Positions 12,951 through 20,593 of a stretch of 47,833 nucleotides of DNA are shown piece by piece. A program made the translations under genes and the position numbers. How positions within the stretch are numbered: position 1 is the first letter of the stretch; each line of letters starts with the position of its first letter. This stretch comes from a virus. The notes under the pieces were generated by a model. It ran no database searches. It had not been told where the DNA came from and saw nothing but the letters and a program-made list of their open reading frames with translations. The stretch is from IMG/VR virus record IMGVR_UViG_3300010391_000158, positions 1-47,833 of that record; one strand, given 5' to 3'.

Positions 12951-13465
12951 TCTGCCCTTACGATCAAGCTCAGTGCGGACACCCGGGTTGTCTCTTCGTA
13001 GGCGCTGCCATATTCGATGTGGAGTGCTACAAGAACTACCGCGAGTCTATGGTCGAGTACACAGCTTGCATCATCAAACCCGACGCGTTTCCCAAGTACG
13101 CCGGAGAGATCCTGTCTCGACTTCTCGGCGAAGATTTCAACATCGTGCTCGCAGGCACGGTAAATCTTAGCGAGGCTGATGTCGCCGCTGTCTACGATCA
13201 ACACGTAGGAGCGGACTACTACGAGAAGCACAAGACCTTCATGATGTCGGGTCCTGTCTTCGCAATGGTTCTCGAACGCAACGAAGCTATCAAGTATTTG
13301 CGCTACGTCATGGGACCCACCAAGATCGACGCACGTCACACAGGAGAACTCCGCTACGAGTTCGGAGATCCCGAAAACATCACACGCAACGTCATCCATG
13401 GGTCCGATACCCTCGTTCGATCCTTCTACGAGATCAATCTGATAAGGAAGTGGCTGATAAAATGA
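12947..13465 (+). CDS. ndk: Nucleoside diphosphate kinase with N-terminal Cys-rich extension
   Basis: A 172-residue protein from ATG 12947 (an in-frame GTG at 12935 is possible). The NDPK fold starts near residue 36: YTACIIKPDA, FMMSGPVFAMVLE, the R-x-x-MGPT nucleotide loop, and NVIHGSD with the catalytic His near 151. It transfers the gamma-phosphate between NTPs and NDPs, supplying dNTPs for replication. It is about 30 residues longer than usual at the N-terminus, where CPYDQAQCGHPGC could bind zinc. Phage-encoded NDPKs are uncommon. Confidence 0.9.
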   Translation: MICPYDQAQCGHPGCLFVGAAIFDVECYKNYRESMVEYTACIIKPDAFPKYAGEILSRLLGEDFNIVLAGTVNLSEADVAAVYDQHVGADYYEKHKTFMMSGPVFAMVLERNEAIKYLRYVMGPTKIDARHTGELRYEFGDPENITRNVIHGSDTLVRSFYEINLIRKWLIK

Positions 13466-13776
13466 AGACACGAGAAGAGATCCTAAAGCTAGCGAAGAGC
13501 TATCTATTCAAAGCCTACTACCATCTAGAGCAAGCGTCATCCCTTCCCTCGAACAGGACCCACAACAAACTGTATCGGAGCCACATAGAACTATTCGAGA
13601 ATCTCGCTCTGATCCTCGACGAAAAGCCGTGGGACTTGCATCAGAAGCTGACAGGCATGCAGGGCTTCCAAAGAGACCTATGCCAAGAGACCTATGCCAT
13701 GAAACTGGCCCGGATTTCGCACTTGACAACCGATACGTACTCGGGTATGCTTCTACAACCAAAGCAGGAAGACTAG
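13462..13776 (+). CDS. Helical hypothetical protein
   Basis: A 104-residue protein; ATG 13462 overlaps the kinase stop (ATGA). An in-frame GTG at 13450 is possible. It is wholly helical and basic (REEILKLAKSYLFKAYYHLE, MQGFQRDLCQETYAM). No family recognised. It is the last gene before the tRNA pair. Confidence 0.55.
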   Translation: MKTREEILKLAKSYLFKAYYHLEQASSLPSNRTHNKLYRSHIELFENLALILDEKPWDLHQKLTGMQGFQRDLCQETYAMKLARISHLTTDTYSGMLLQPKQED

Positions 13777-13826
13777 CGATGAAACCAGTTCACCCATTGC
13801 CGCGACCCGAGATGCGGTAAGTGTGT

Positions 13827-13903
13827 CTGTGTATAGCTCAGTCTGGCAGAGCGCTCGGCTTGGGACCGAGAGGCCGGGGGTTCGAGTCCCTCTACACAGA
13901 CCA
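13827..13903 (+). tRNA. tRNA-Pro (UGG)
   Basis: A complete 77-base cloverleaf: acceptor CTGTGTA/TACACAG, D arm GCTC/GAGC, anticodon stem CTCGG/CCGAG with loop CTTGGGA (U33, anticodon TGG, G37), T arm GGGGG/CCCTC with TTCGAGT, A73 and encoded CCA. C1-G72, A73 and G37 fit proline identity. It starts the tRNA pair. Confidence 0.95.
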
Positions 13904-13906
13904 AAT

Positions 13907-13980
13907 CAGGGTCTGGTGTATGGGTGGCATCCGTGTTTTGGAAACATGTGGAAGCAGTTCAACTCTGCTGGCCCTGACCA
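13907..13980 (+). tRNA. Second tRNA with apparent UGG anticodon (tRNA-Pro-like)
   Basis: A complete 74-base cloverleaf three bases after the first: acceptor CAGGGTC/GGCCCTG (one G-U), three-pair D arm GTG/CAT, anticodon stem CGTGT/ACATG with loop TTTGGAA (U33, anticodon TGG, A37), T arm AGCAG/CTGCT with TTCAACT, A73 and CCA. Beyond the anticodon it shares little with its neighbour. A37 instead of G37 is unusual for tRNA-Pro, so its decoding identity is uncertain. Confidence 0.85.
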
Positions 13981-13992
13981 AACGTTTCATCA

Positions 13993-14017
13993 AAACCCCC
14001 CGATTAAGGGGGTTTTG
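13993..14017 (+). terminator. Intrinsic terminator after the tRNA pair
   Basis: CCCCC and GGGGG pair around a seven-base loop (CGATTAA), flanked by AAAA and TTTT, so it can act in either direction. It closes the unit 11591-13980. Position may be off by one base. Confidence 0.8.
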
Positions 14018-14026
14018 GTGAAGAGA

Positions 14027-14066
14027 ATGACAACAAGGAAGAGGGTATGACAACAAGGAAGAGGGT
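14027..14066 (+). repeat. Tandem 20-bp duplication over a start codon
   Basis: Two adjacent copies of ATGACAACAAGGAAGAGGGT. Each carries an ATG and an AAGGAAG ribosome site, so the first copy supplies the ribosome site for the second ATG (14047). The two ATGs are in different frames; the upstream one runs only 21 bases (stop at 14048-14050). Confidence 0.8.
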
Positions 14067-14259
14067 ACGCTTCTTCGTAAACAATCAAGACATCACCGTA
14101 CAGATGCCCTTCTTCAGCCTCACACCTGAAGATGCGTTCTCGCGCCACGGTGATTCACCAGGGATAGGTCGGCAGGTGTCAGAAGTGACCCGCTATATCC
14201 CTGCATCTGATCTGGTACCCATTGCCTCAGCAGGCGCGTGGGGTTGGAAGAGGAACTAG
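14047..14259 (+). CDS. Small hypothetical protein
   Basis: A 70-residue protein starting in the second copy of the tandem repeat, with AAGGAAG of the first copy as ribosome site. A basic start (TTRKRVRFFVNN) leads to a mixed sequence with no recognised motif. It overlaps the next gene by 22 bases. Confidence 0.55.
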   Translation: MTTRKRVRFFVNNQDITVQMPFFSLTPEDAFSRHGDSPGIGRQVSEVTRYIPASDLVPIASAGAWGWKRN

Positions 14260-14450
14260 CCTTGCTATCGAGCGAAATCAAGCTCCGAAAAAAGTATCAC
14301 AAGGGCGATAACGAGAGCGGCTCCAAGTCCATCGCTCTCGAACCTGAAGTGTACGCTCTTCTAAAAGAGAAGGCCGACGAGCTTGGTGTCACGATCAAGT
14401 CTCTCCTCTCAGTCCTCATCAAGCGTCACATCTCCAACTTCGAACCATAG
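14238..14450 (+). CDS. Ribbon-helix-helix-like protein
   Basis: A 70-residue protein from GTG 14238. The C-terminal half, KSIALEPEVYALLKEKADEL then TIKSLLSVLIKRHI, has the strand-helix-helix pattern of small RHH/Arc-type repressors; the N-terminus is a charged helix. It is a candidate DNA-binding regulator of the phage. Whether it binds the 20-bp palindromes is unknown. Confidence 0.6.
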   Translation: MGLEEELALLSSEIKLRKKYHKGDNESGSKSIALEPEVYALLKEKADELGVTIKSLLSVLIKRHISNFEP

Positions 14451-14464
14451 GAAGGAGTGTCTCA

Positions 14465-14629
14465 ATGATCTTTCTGACTGCTGGTTACCAGGGCAACTGG
14501 GTCCCAGGCGTTCAGATGGGCGCTGGTGATCAGCCTGGTGGAGCAGCTGCGGACCTGGTGAATCTCCTCACCGCCAAGACGGCACGTGAGATCGGTCTAG
14601 ACCTATCGACACAGGTGCCCAAGAAGTAA
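14465..14629 (+). CDS. Small hypothetical protein
   Basis: A 54-residue ORF after AAGGAG. Gly/Ala-rich first half (GYQGNWVPGVQMGAGDQPGG), then an amphipathic helix (LVNLLTAKTAREIGLDL) and a basic end. It abuts the next ATG. No family recognised. Confidence 0.55.
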   Translation: MIFLTAGYQGNWVPGVQMGAGDQPGGAAADLVNLLTAKTAREIGLDLSTQVPKK

Positions 14630-14815
14630 ATGGCCAAGACGGAACTGTTCGACCCGGCTGAGTTCTCCTACAGGGTCTCTATCCTGAAGGCGACGAACAA
14701 GCAGGCGAAGATCCCAACGTCAGCTATTCTAGAAGAGGAACAGAAGTACCAGGAGACAACCAGGATCATCTACGACGACTACATGGCGTACTGGCCGAAA
14801 GTTCACAGTTACTGA
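14630..14815 (+). CDS. Small hypothetical protein
   Basis: A 61-residue protein starting directly after the previous stop. Helical, charged, with a tyrosine-rich C-terminus (RIIYDDYMAYWPKVHSY). Function unknown. A 69-base gap with GGTCC/GGACC complementarity follows. Confidence 0.5.
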   Translation: MAKTELFDPAEFSYRVSILKATNKQAKIPTSAILEEEQKYQETTRIIYDDYMAYWPKVHSY

Positions 14816-14884
14816 GTCGGACCGTTGCCGATAACCCCCAACCTCAGCCTGGTCCTCTGAGACAACAAAAGGACCAACCCAACA

Positions 14885-15235
14885 ATGGACTTCAACGATT
14901 ACCAGCATCTAGCAACAAAGACCGCCGTCTTCTCTCATGGTGCAACCGAAAAAGAACGCGACACGTTCGGCCTTGCCTATACCGCTCTCGGCCTCAATGG
15001 TGAAGCAGGTGAGGTAGCGGAACTCATCAAGAAGATGATCCGCGATGAAGCAGGAGTATTATCTGATGATCGCCGTGAGAAGCTGAAGAAAGAGCTTGGA
15101 GATGTACTGTGGTACCTCTCGCAGCACGCCCGTCTCGCTGGACTCAGCCTAAACGAAGTTGCAGAGGGTAACCTCGCAAAGCTTGCATCTCGCGCTGACC
15201 GCAATAAGATTCACGGAGATGGGAGTGATCGGTAA
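14885..15235 (+). CDS. MazG-type nucleotide pyrophosphohydrolase
   Basis: A 116-residue protein with the full MazG signature: DYQHLATKTA at the start, LGLNGEAGEVAELIKKM with the EAGE metal-binding Glu residues, and KELGDVLWYLSQHARLAG with the ExxD pair. It hydrolyses NTPs to NMP and PPi. In phages MazG is thought to lower alarmone or aberrant nucleotide pools during infection. A TAATG junction couples it to the next gene. Confidence 0.85.
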   Translation: MDFNDYQHLATKTAVFSHGATEKERDTFGLAYTALGLNGEAGEVAELIKKMIRDEAGVLSDDRREKLKKELGDVLWYLSQHARLAGLSLNEVAEGNLAKLASRADRNKIHGDGSDR

Positions 15236-15435
15236 TGACACCCATAAAAGCCAGTGTGTACACGAACGATCTGGATCTAACCACCGTCAAGATCAGGGTC
15301 GGTGGGGCAATCTTCGTGCTCGAACTAGGTGAGGCTATGCCTTTCGCCGAGCTTCTATTGGCACGCATTGAAGAGAAGCGGAAGATGATCGTTGCAGAGA
15401 AACAGAAAGAGATAGCAGATGGCCAAGAAGTTTGA
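15235..15435 (+). CDS. Small hypothetical protein
   Basis: A 66-residue protein coupled to mazG by a one-base overlap. A beta-rich N-terminal half (DLDLTTVKIRVGGAIFVLEL) precedes a charged helix (ARIEEKRKMIVAEKQKEIAD). Function unknown; it overlaps the exonuclease start by 17 bases. Confidence 0.55.
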   Translation: MTPIKASVYTNDLDLTTVKIRVGGAIFVLELGEAMPFAELLLARIEEKRKMIVAEKQKEIADGQEV

Positions 15436-15985
15436 CAAGATCATCGTCGTCGATCTCGAAGCGACCTGTTGGGACGAAGACACCGACGCAGGTAAGGCAG
15501 AGAAGGGCGATCAGGAAGCCGAGATCATCGAGTTCGGTGTAGCCGCCTACTACCCGGCCTCAGGTACCATCTCCAGCCCGAAGTCTATCTACATCCGTCC
15601 CACAACCTCAAAGATCTCTCAGTACTGTACCGACCTCACAGGCATCACCTGGGACTCTCTCCGCAAGGACGGTCTCACCTTCGCGAGCGGCTTGAACCGT
15701 CTCAGGAAGGAGTTTGGCCCTAAGCACCGCGTCATGGCGGCTTGGGGCAATTACGATTGGTACATGATCAGTCACCAGTGCCTGAGAGAGGATGTCCAGT
15801 TCCCTTTTGGCAAGTCGCACATCAACATCAAGGAACTCTACACGATCAAGAGGAAGCTTGAGAAAGGTCTCGGGCTTGAGGCAGCGTTGGCAGTTGAGGG
15901 CATGGAGTTCATCGGTAGGCCTCATTGCGGTGCCGATGACGCATTCAACGCAGCGCGCATTCTGAAGAAGCTACTGGAGGAGTAG
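15419..15985 (+). CDS. DEDDh 3'-5' exonuclease
   Basis: A 188-residue protein of the RNase T/ERI1-like DEDDh superfamily. All catalytic residues are visible: Asp12 and Glu14 in VVDLEATCW, Asp113 in WGNYDWYMI, His169 and Asp174 in RPHCGADDAFNA. It is a stand-alone exonuclease of one domain, acting on DNA or RNA 3' ends; a role in nucleotide scavenging or repair is likely. It is separate from the proofreading domain of the polymerase. Confidence 0.85.
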   Translation: MAKKFDKIIVVDLEATCWDEDTDAGKAEKGDQEAEIIEFGVAAYYPASGTISSPKSIYIRPTTSKISQYCTDLTGITWDSLRKDGLTFASGLNRLRKEFGPKHRVMAAWGNYDWYMISHQCLREDVQFPFGKSHINIKELYTIKRKLEKGLGLEAALAVEGMEFIGRPHCGADDAFNAARILKKLLEE

Positions 15986-16078
15986 GTGCTATCGCCCTAC
16001 TTTGACCTACTCATAGGGATCACACTATTACTTGTTTTGCTCACTGGAGTAATCCTGATTTTCAAAAAAAGATCTTGA
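15986..16078 (+). CDS. Membrane microprotein
   Basis: A 30-residue ORF from GTG 15986 right after the exonuclease stop; CTGGAGGAG lies at ribosome-site distance. Almost all of it is one hydrophobic helix (LLIGITLLLVLLTGVILIF) with a KKRS tail. Plausible, but too short to be sure. Confidence 0.4.
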   Translation: MLSPYFDLLIGITLLLVLLTGVILIFKKRS

Positions 16079-16125
16079 CATGCTTGTCTGAGATCGCTTA
16101 ACCTACCTCCCCCCAAGGAACGTTA

Positions 16126-17556
16126 ATGGCATTGCTTTACGTAGACCGTACCCGTTACCAGACCGGACTGGCTGATTGTATGATGGCCCGCTTCCTCGGT
16201 CATCATTATCTGAACACCGGTATCCACCTGAAGGGTAACTCGATCCCTCTCACCACCGGTACGTCCGTGCACTCTCCTCTAGAAGACATCTGTCTCTACT
16301 GCAAGGCTCGCAGAGAAGAGAATCCAGACTTGCCCACCGTCGACCTTCTTCGCGAAGTCGAAGATCTAAGTGTCGTACGCAACGCTATCGAGACCTCGAT
16401 CAAAGAGTACGTTGACGTTGTCGATGAAACCGGTCTTAAGGGTCTCACTGAGAACCCCGAAGACATCGATACCATCGTCACCGAGCAATGCTCTCTCATC
16501 GGTGGTCTCGTTTGGGTCTGGGTTCGCAAGTGCCTCCCTTGGATCCTAGACAACTATGAGATCCTCGCCGTCGAGCAAGAGTTCGAATTGATCCTCGCGT
16601 GCACCTGTGGTCTAGGTGAAGGCGGCACTACCCACGACCACGAGGAGCGCAGCTGCAACGGCGTCTGTCTCATGACTCGCCCTGACCTTATCCTCCGTCA
16701 CAAGGCCTCTGGCATCCTCGTCTACGTCGAGTTCAAGACCGGCGCTGATGTCATGAACTGGAACTACTCGATGCAGTTCGAGGATAACATCCAGTTCGCC
16801 CTCGGTGCCGCTGCAACCGAGCGCTACTTCGGGGAACCAGTCACCGAGTTGTACGTTCACGCACTACACAAAGGCAAGCGTGATCGTGCGTACGACTCCT
16901 ATACCAAGGAATACAGCGGACCGAAGCTGCAAGCTTCTCCGTTCTGCTACGTCTACTACAAGTCCGCCATACCGCCGATGATTCCTGAGGATGTTCGAGG
17001 CTCCTACTGGAACAATGATCCTCTCACTGGCTCCCGCTGGGGCGCTACAGAGAACCGCGGCTACCACAAGATGCCCCTCTGGGAAGTGAAGTGGCAGGAC
17101 ATCAAAGACGGCGTTCCCTACTACGAACACTTCACTCTCAACAAGCTCGATGATGCGGAACTGGAAAAGCATATCAAATTCCTGGGGCCGATCCCGAATC
17201 CGAAATTTCTCGTAGACCGTCTCATCATCGTGATGGTCGCCGAGGAACAGCGCTGGGCCGAACGCATAGCCTATCTCGATGACATTCTCGCAGCAGCTGG
17301 CGGTAACGTTGCCCATGAAGATTACCAGTTGGCCCTCAATGAGATCATCCCACGCTCCTGGAAGTGCCACAACTACGGTGGCTGGTGTGAATTCCTGAAC
17401 ATTTGCTTCCAGAAAGAAGGCTGGGAAGATCCTCTCGGCCTCAAGAGCAACTTGATTCAAGCACGATACACACGACGTACACCAAATCATCCAATCGAAC
17501 TAAATTCAAAGGCGTTCAAGAATGATCATCAAATCGAAGTCGAACCTGGCTCTTGA
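16126..17556 (+). CDS. PD-(D/E)XK nuclease with Fe-S-type cysteines (Cas4/AddB-like)
   Basis: A 476-residue protein. The nuclease core is Glu150 region, RPDLIL with Asp187, and VYVEFKTG with Glu202 and Lys204, followed by QFEDNIQFALG as in the RecB-family helix. Cys18 near the N-terminus plus Cys414, Cys421 and Cys427 (CHNYGGWCEFLNIC) match the 4Fe-4S arrangement of Cas4 and AddB nucleases. It heads the replication and recombination module and likely resects DNA ends for the ATPase and SSB-like proteins downstream. TTGACA at 16075-16080 may be part of its promoter. Confidence 0.85.
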   Translation: MALLYVDRTRYQTGLADCMMARFLGHHYLNTGIHLKGNSIPLTTGTSVHSPLEDICLYCKARREENPDLPTVDLLREVEDLSVVRNAIETSIKEYVDVVDETGLKGLTENPEDIDTIVTEQCSLIGGLVWVWVRKCLPWILDNYEILAVEQEFELILACTCGLGEGGTTHDHEERSCNGVCLMTRPDLILRHKASGILVYVEFKTGADVMNWNYSMQFEDNIQFALGAAATERYFGEPVTELYVHALHKGKRDRAYDSYTKEYSGPKLQASPFCYVYYKSAIPPMIPEDVRGSYWNNDPLTGSRWGATENRGYHKMPLWEVKWQDIKDGVPYYEHFTLNKLDDAELEKHIKFLGPIPNPKFLVDRLIIVMVAEEQRWAERIAYLDDILAAAGGNVAHEDYQLALNEIIPRSWKCHNYGGWCEFLNICFQKEGWEDPLGLKSNLIQARYTRRTPNHPIELNSKAFKNDHQIEVEPGS

Positions 17557-17836
17557 AGATCCGTCAAACAAGTTCCCGACTAAAGAACAAGCTCATCAGA
17601 TCGTCAATGAGCTTCTCACTCTATCTGGTATCGACGATCCAGAGAACTCCTGCGAGATCTTGAACGAGCCGTTCAATCTGGTGGCACCGTCCGAACTGGA
17701 GGGCTACGCGAAGCAGATCCCCTGCTACGTCGCAGTCGCCAAGTCCACTGGCATGATGCTCCTCTTCGTCTGCACCGGTCCCTACGGTGTATATGCACGT
17801 TTCCGTGAACACCCGATGGCACAGGTCATCAACTAG
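17522..17836 (+). CDS. Hypothetical protein
   Basis: A 104-residue protein that overlaps the end of the nuclease gene by 35 bases. Helical N-terminal half (TKEQAHQIVNELLTL) and a hydrophobic beta-rich C-terminal half (YVAVAKSTGMMLLFVCTG). No recognised domain. Confidence 0.55.
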   Translation: MIIKSKSNLALEDPSNKFPTKEQAHQIVNELLTLSGIDDPENSCEILNEPFNLVAPSELEGYAKQIPCYVAVAKSTGMMLLFVCTGPYGVYARFREHPMAQVIN

Positions 17837-17838
17837 TC

Positions 17839-18159
17839 ATGAAGAACGAGCGCATCCTCGGTGGTGCCAGAAGCACTGGCATCTTTCTGACCAAAAGTGA
17901 CTTTGGTCAACTCACCGAGGTCATAGCAAAGGCGTGGGCGAAGGACAAACTACTCAGGGAGGTAGGCGTAGCAGTCCAAGGTGTATCCGGTATCGGCACT
18001 GCACCGACCATGGGTACCATTGCGATTCAAAGTTTCGTTCGTAAGCTCGCACAGACCTATGGACTCCCACTCGACCACGGGGAGTTCTACGGTATCAACA
18101 AACACGGAGAGTTTCTCAAGTGGGCCTCCGTAAACGAGCTTGGGCAAAAGAGTAATTAA
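17839..18159 (+). CDS. Hypothetical protein
   Basis: A 106-residue protein two bases after the previous stop. Gly-rich central part (GVAVQGVSGIGTAPTMGT) flanked by helices. No recognised family. After its TAA the same frame stays open for a further 47 codons (see 18168-18303). Confidence 0.6.
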   Translation: MKNERILGGARSTGIFLTKSDFGQLTEVIAKAWAKDKLLREVGVAVQGVSGIGTAPTMGTIAIQSFVRKLAQTYGLPLDHGEFYGINKHGEFLKWASVNELGQKSN

Positions 18160-18167
18160 AGGAGTAA

Positions 18168-18303
18168 ATGTGAATGGCTTGGCTACGAAGACCCTTCGCC
18201 TAAGATGTCCTGCACCCAGCTCGGCGTTGCGGTTGTTCCAGCAATGGCAGCGTTCGCATTCAACAATTTGATGGAGGAAATTTATGCCACAGATCAGAAA
18301 TAA
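18168..18303 (+). pseudogene. Small ORF with an apparent frameshift at its start codon
   Basis: AAAGGAG at 18158-18164 is followed by ATGTGAATGG. The ATG is out of frame with, and separated by TGA from, a convincing coding stretch beginning CEWLGYEDPSPK and ending EEIYATDQK at 18303. Restoring one lost TG dinucleotide would give a 45-residue protein in frame with that ribosome site. As it stands, translation could begin only at the internal ATG 18205 (32 residues). It overlaps the ATPase start by 20 bases. Confidence 0.4.
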
Positions 18304-19558
18304 CAGCGCCACCTTAATTTTCGGAGATACAGGGACAGGCAAATCCTCTCTCATTGCCACGTTCGCCGAGTACGTTTGGGAAAAGCACCAGAAGATCACT
18401 CTCCTCTACTCCGTCGATGGTGGAGGCTTCGGTACCAGTATCGAGGCTCTCGTACACGCCGGTATCATCTGGAACTGGAAGCTGCGCTCCCGTGGTTTCG
18501 CTTTCGAGACCTGTGCACGTGCCTCTCAGGGTTACTGGCCACAACAGATCCTGAACCCTATCACTGGTGAAGTAGCTCCGGGCTGCAAGCTCCTTCCCCC
18601 AGTCAGTACTGAGTACACTCTGTTCTGCCCGAACAACCATGAGTTGAGGAAGACGAACGATCGTCGTATCTTCTCTTCCGCCATCCTCTGCACCAAGTGC
18701 AACACCAATACCGGAATCAAGAACGGGCGTATCGAATCCGCCTCCGTTCGTACCGCCGGTCTCGAAAACGTAGGTGCAGCAGCTTTCGACGGGCTCACTT
18801 CGATGCAGGGCTGGATCATGATCGACATGGGTCAGCGCACCGCAACAGGAGAACTCAAAGGTGAAGAAACCGCTCTCGGAGGAAAGATCACTAGCGGAGA
18901 TATGTCGTTCGGTGGATCTAATAGAGCCCACTATGGTCAGGCACAACTCAGAGCCGAAGACTGGGTCCTTGACAGCACGGCTATCCCTGGACTCGTCGCA
19001 CCTCCAGTCTGGACTGCGCTTGAGCAGCGAGCAAATGACCGCGATACAAAGCTCCCTGTTTACGGTCCCAAGGTTGCAGGTGCCGCGAAGACATCCGACG
19101 TACCGTCTTGGGTAGGTAACTGCCTTGGTACTCGTATCGCGATAAACGAGAAGGGTCACAAGGAATGGCGGCTCTATCTCTCCGAGTACCGTGAAGACGA
19201 CAACGTGCCTCACCTCTGCAAGACTCGCGCTGTCCCCGGGTCGATGCCGGAGTACCTGTACGATAAGGAAGGCGATCCAGCATTCACCGGATTCAACCTC
19301 GGCGTGTTCCACGACAAGCTTGACGTAGCTCTAGAGAAGGCAATGAAGGACACCGCCAACAGGTTCAGAAACGCCCCCGGTTTGCCTACAGGGACGATCG
19401 GTGGGGTCGCAGCTGTAGTACCTACACCCGTAGTAACAATATCCGAAGGCAACGGTAGCAGTGGACCTGCTTCTACCGTACCTCCGGTAGTAAGGAAAGC
19501 GGCACCTGTGATTGTCAGACCTAAACCGTCTGTGATCCCGAGTGCCCGAAGAAGCTAA
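18284..19558 (+). CDS. P-loop ATPase, Sak4-like recombinase candidate
   Basis: A 424-residue protein after GGAGG. Walker A is GDTGTGKS (residues 14-21); a Walker B-like FDGLTSMQGWIMIDM lies near 168-182. Between them is a zinc insertion (C115, H119, C136, C139). The C-terminal 60 residues are Pro/Val/Thr-rich and probably disordered, as in SSB-interacting tails. Position between a RecB-like nuclease and a probable SSB fits a Sak4-type annealing ATPase of the RecA superfamily. The zinc insert and length are atypical, so this remains a family-level guess. Confidence 0.65.
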   Translation: MPQIRNNSATLIFGDTGTGKSSLIATFAEYVWEKHQKITLLYSVDGGGFGTSIEALVHAGIIWNWKLRSRGFAFETCARASQGYWPQQILNPITGEVAPGCKLLPPVSTEYTLFCPNNHELRKTNDRRIFSSAILCTKCNTNTGIKNGRIESASVRTAGLENVGAAAFDGLTSMQGWIMIDMGQRTATGELKGEETALGGKITSGDMSFGGSNRAHYGQAQLRAEDWVLDSTAIPGLVAPPVWTALEQRANDRDTKLPVYGPKVAGAAKTSDVPSWVGNCLGTRIAINEKGHKEWRLYLSEYREDDNVPHLCKTRAVPGSMPEYLYDKEGDPAFTGFNLGVFHDKLDVALEKAMKDTANRFRNAPGLPTGTIGGVAAVVPTPVVTISEGNGSSGPASTVPPVVRKAAPVIVRPKPSVIPSARRS

Positions 19559-19628
19559 CCCGCAGCGGGTTGGTGTTGTTAACAACAAGAAAAATCTCTG
19601 AATTTCTCAGGGATAAGGAGAAGTAAAA

Positions 19629-20297
19629 TTGGCCAATCTGAATGAGCTACAGGGACTCGGCGATGACGCCGGGTTCGCAGTCGACTACGACAACGTTCCC
19701 GACCAGCCAGGTGGGTTCACTCCTCAGCCGCCGCCGGGTGCATACCGGTTCAAGCTGGCGGGTGATCTCGCAAACGTCTGGGAGCAATTCGACATCACCA
19801 TCGGCGACAAGAAGGTAAAGCGCCTTCGTGCCAACCTGGAGGATACGGCGGCTCTCACCATCACGTCCTCTCCGTCCGGCGCGCAGGATGGCGATTCCTT
19901 CCGCACTCGCATCTCCAACGCGGAACGGAAGCGCAACAAAGAGGGCCTGATGGCCTCCGACATGCTCTACCTCCTCCGCGCTCTCGGTGACGACGGTGCG
20001 TACAAGAGCAACCTCGAATACGCACAGGCACTCACCAAGCACGCTGGACGCGAGTTCGTAGCCGACATCGAATGGTCCGCATGGTGCTCCGATCAGAAGG
20101 ACATCCGCGGCATCGACGAGAACGGTAACGTTCAGGTGATCGAAGGACAGAAGGGTTGCGGTGAACGCGTCTACCAGAGGGACATCCCGAAGGTCGACGG
20201 TCAGTACGCTTCCAACTTCAGCTGCCCGACCTGCAACGCGCACCTCCGTGCGTTCGCGAATCCCGCTAGGTTCCGGGCCATCCCAACAGAGGCGTAA
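19629..20297 (+). CDS. Probable single-stranded DNA-binding protein
   Basis: A 222-residue protein from TTG 19629 after AAGGAG. It begins with an acidic low-complexity segment, then PPPGAYRFKLAGD, and has a C-terminal zinc ribbon (WSAWCSDQKD, KGCGERVY, SCPTCNAHLRAF). The order ATPase then this protein, and the length, match phage SSB-like proteins in comparable modules. No OB fold can be proven by eye. A strong terminator follows, so it ends a unit. Confidence 0.5.
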   Translation: MANLNELQGLGDDAGFAVDYDNVPDQPGGFTPQPPPGAYRFKLAGDLANVWEQFDITIGDKKVKRLRANLEDTAALTITSSPSGAQDGDSFRTRISNAERKRNKEGLMASDMLYLLRALGDDGAYKSNLEYAQALTKHAGREFVADIEWSAWCSDQKDIRGIDENGNVQVIEGQKGCGERVYQRDIPKVDGQYASNFSCPTCNAHLRAFANPARFRAIPTEA

Positions 20298-20317
20298 TCC
20301 GCGCTGACGTTTCACGA

Positions 20318-20350
20318 GTGGGGGATCTTTGGGTCCCCCACCTATTTTTT
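20318..20350 (+). terminator. Strong intrinsic terminator after the SSB-like gene
   Basis: GTGGGGGA (20318-20325) pairs perfectly with TCCCCCAC (20334-20341), followed by CTA and six Ts. It separates the nuclease-ATPase-SSB genes from the helicase genes. Confidence 0.9.
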
Positions 20351-20362
20351 CGTTGGGGGCGC

Positions 20363-20593
20363 ATGAAGCAAACATTGAAACGCTATCGTGCAGATCATGA
20401 GAGTACAGTTGTCCCATGTCCTGCATGTGGGCATCAGATGTCCGGCTGGACCTACGAGATGGGTTGGAAGCTCTATTGGATCAACCACACTGTCAATGAG
20501 AGTGGCAACAAGTGCTGGGTTGAAGAAGCTGACATGAAGCAGGCAGCTACACTCTGGGAAAAGAAGTACGAGTTAGTAGAGTTCATTACATGA
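20363..20593 (+). CDS. Small zinc-ribbon protein
   Basis: A 76-residue protein; ATG 20363 follows GGGGG. An earlier in-frame start would run through the terminator and is rejected. CPACGH near residue 20, then a His and NKCW, make a probable zinc site. It is joined to the helicase gene by ATGA. Confidence 0.6.
   Translation: MKQTLKRYRADHESTVVPCPACGHQMSGWTYEMGWKLYWINHTVNESGNKCWVEEADMKQAATLWEKKYELVEFIT

Noticed and set aside
13823-14050. Plus-strand ORFs running through both tRNAs and the terminator
   Set aside because: They are translations of tRNA sequence; the cloverleafs explain the conservation.
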